NCBI GenBank assembly: GCA_043802345.1
Contig: JAZDLC010000425.1
Location: forward strand, 1-6,401
DNA length: 6,401 nucleotides
Origin: JAZDLC01 sp043802345
GTDB taxonomy: Bacteria > Planctomycetota > B15-G4 > JADJEK01
Direction: 5' to 3'
The notes beneath the pieces were generated by a model. That model was not told the DNA's origin, did not search any database, and saw nothing but the letters and a program-made list of their open reading frames with translations. Every line of letters begins with the position of its first letter. The first letter of the stretch is position 1. A program made the position numbers and the translations under genes. Shown piece after piece: positions 6,373-6,401 of this stretch.

Positions 6373-6401
6373 GGGGGGAGCGCCATGTTAGCAGTGTGCT
6401 C

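Overview
This is a GC-rich bacterial window, roughly 60-65% G+C by eye. All three genes I can support lie on the minus strand, so transcription runs from right to left. No rRNA, tRNA, CRISPR array, insertion sequence or phage gene was seen. I cannot fix the taxon. The combination of a large secreted TolB-propeller/amidohydrolase with a ferredoxin-dependent 2-oxoacid oxidoreductase would suit Gemmatimonadota, Acidobacteriota or related uncultured phyla, but that is only an impression from memory.

Layout, in order of transcription. (1) 6401-6328: a 74-base leader with a good ribosome binding site, a perfect hairpin and a 10-base palindrome. (2) 6327-3043: a 1094-residue exported protein with an N-terminal WD40-like (PD40/TolB) beta-propeller region fused to a C-terminal metal-dependent amidohydrolase. 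(3) 3042-2916: a 127-base gap that probably carries the promoter of the next operon. It holds a stem-loop over the preceding stop codon, a 13-base inverted repeat next to a -10-like hexamer, and a strong Shine-Dalgarno. (4) 2915-1107: a 602-residue fusion of the gamma subunit of a pyruvate/2-oxoacid:ferredoxin oxidoreductase, a GltD-like iron-sulfur/FAD module, and an 8Fe-8S ferredoxin (delta-like) domain. (5) 1110-1: the alpha subunit (PorA type), joined to the preceding gene by an ATGA overlap and running off the left edge. This last frame is open all the way to base 1.

Together the last two genes encode most of a pyruvate:ferredoxin oxidoreductase (pyruvate + CoA <-> acetyl-CoA + CO2 + reduced ferredoxin). 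The catalytic TPP-binding beta subunit is not in the window and is expected just beyond the left edge. The striking feature is the middle of the fusion protein. It has the GltD iron-sulfur domain and the FAD fold, but the sequence passes almost directly from the end of the first FAD half to the closing FAD motif. This leaves no room for the NADPH-binding subdomain that GltD-type proteins carry. It therefore looks like an FAD/iron-sulfur wire or electron-branching module built into the oxidoreductase, rather than an NADPH dehydrogenase. The amidohydrolase upstream has no obvious metabolic link to it and is probably a separate transcription unit.
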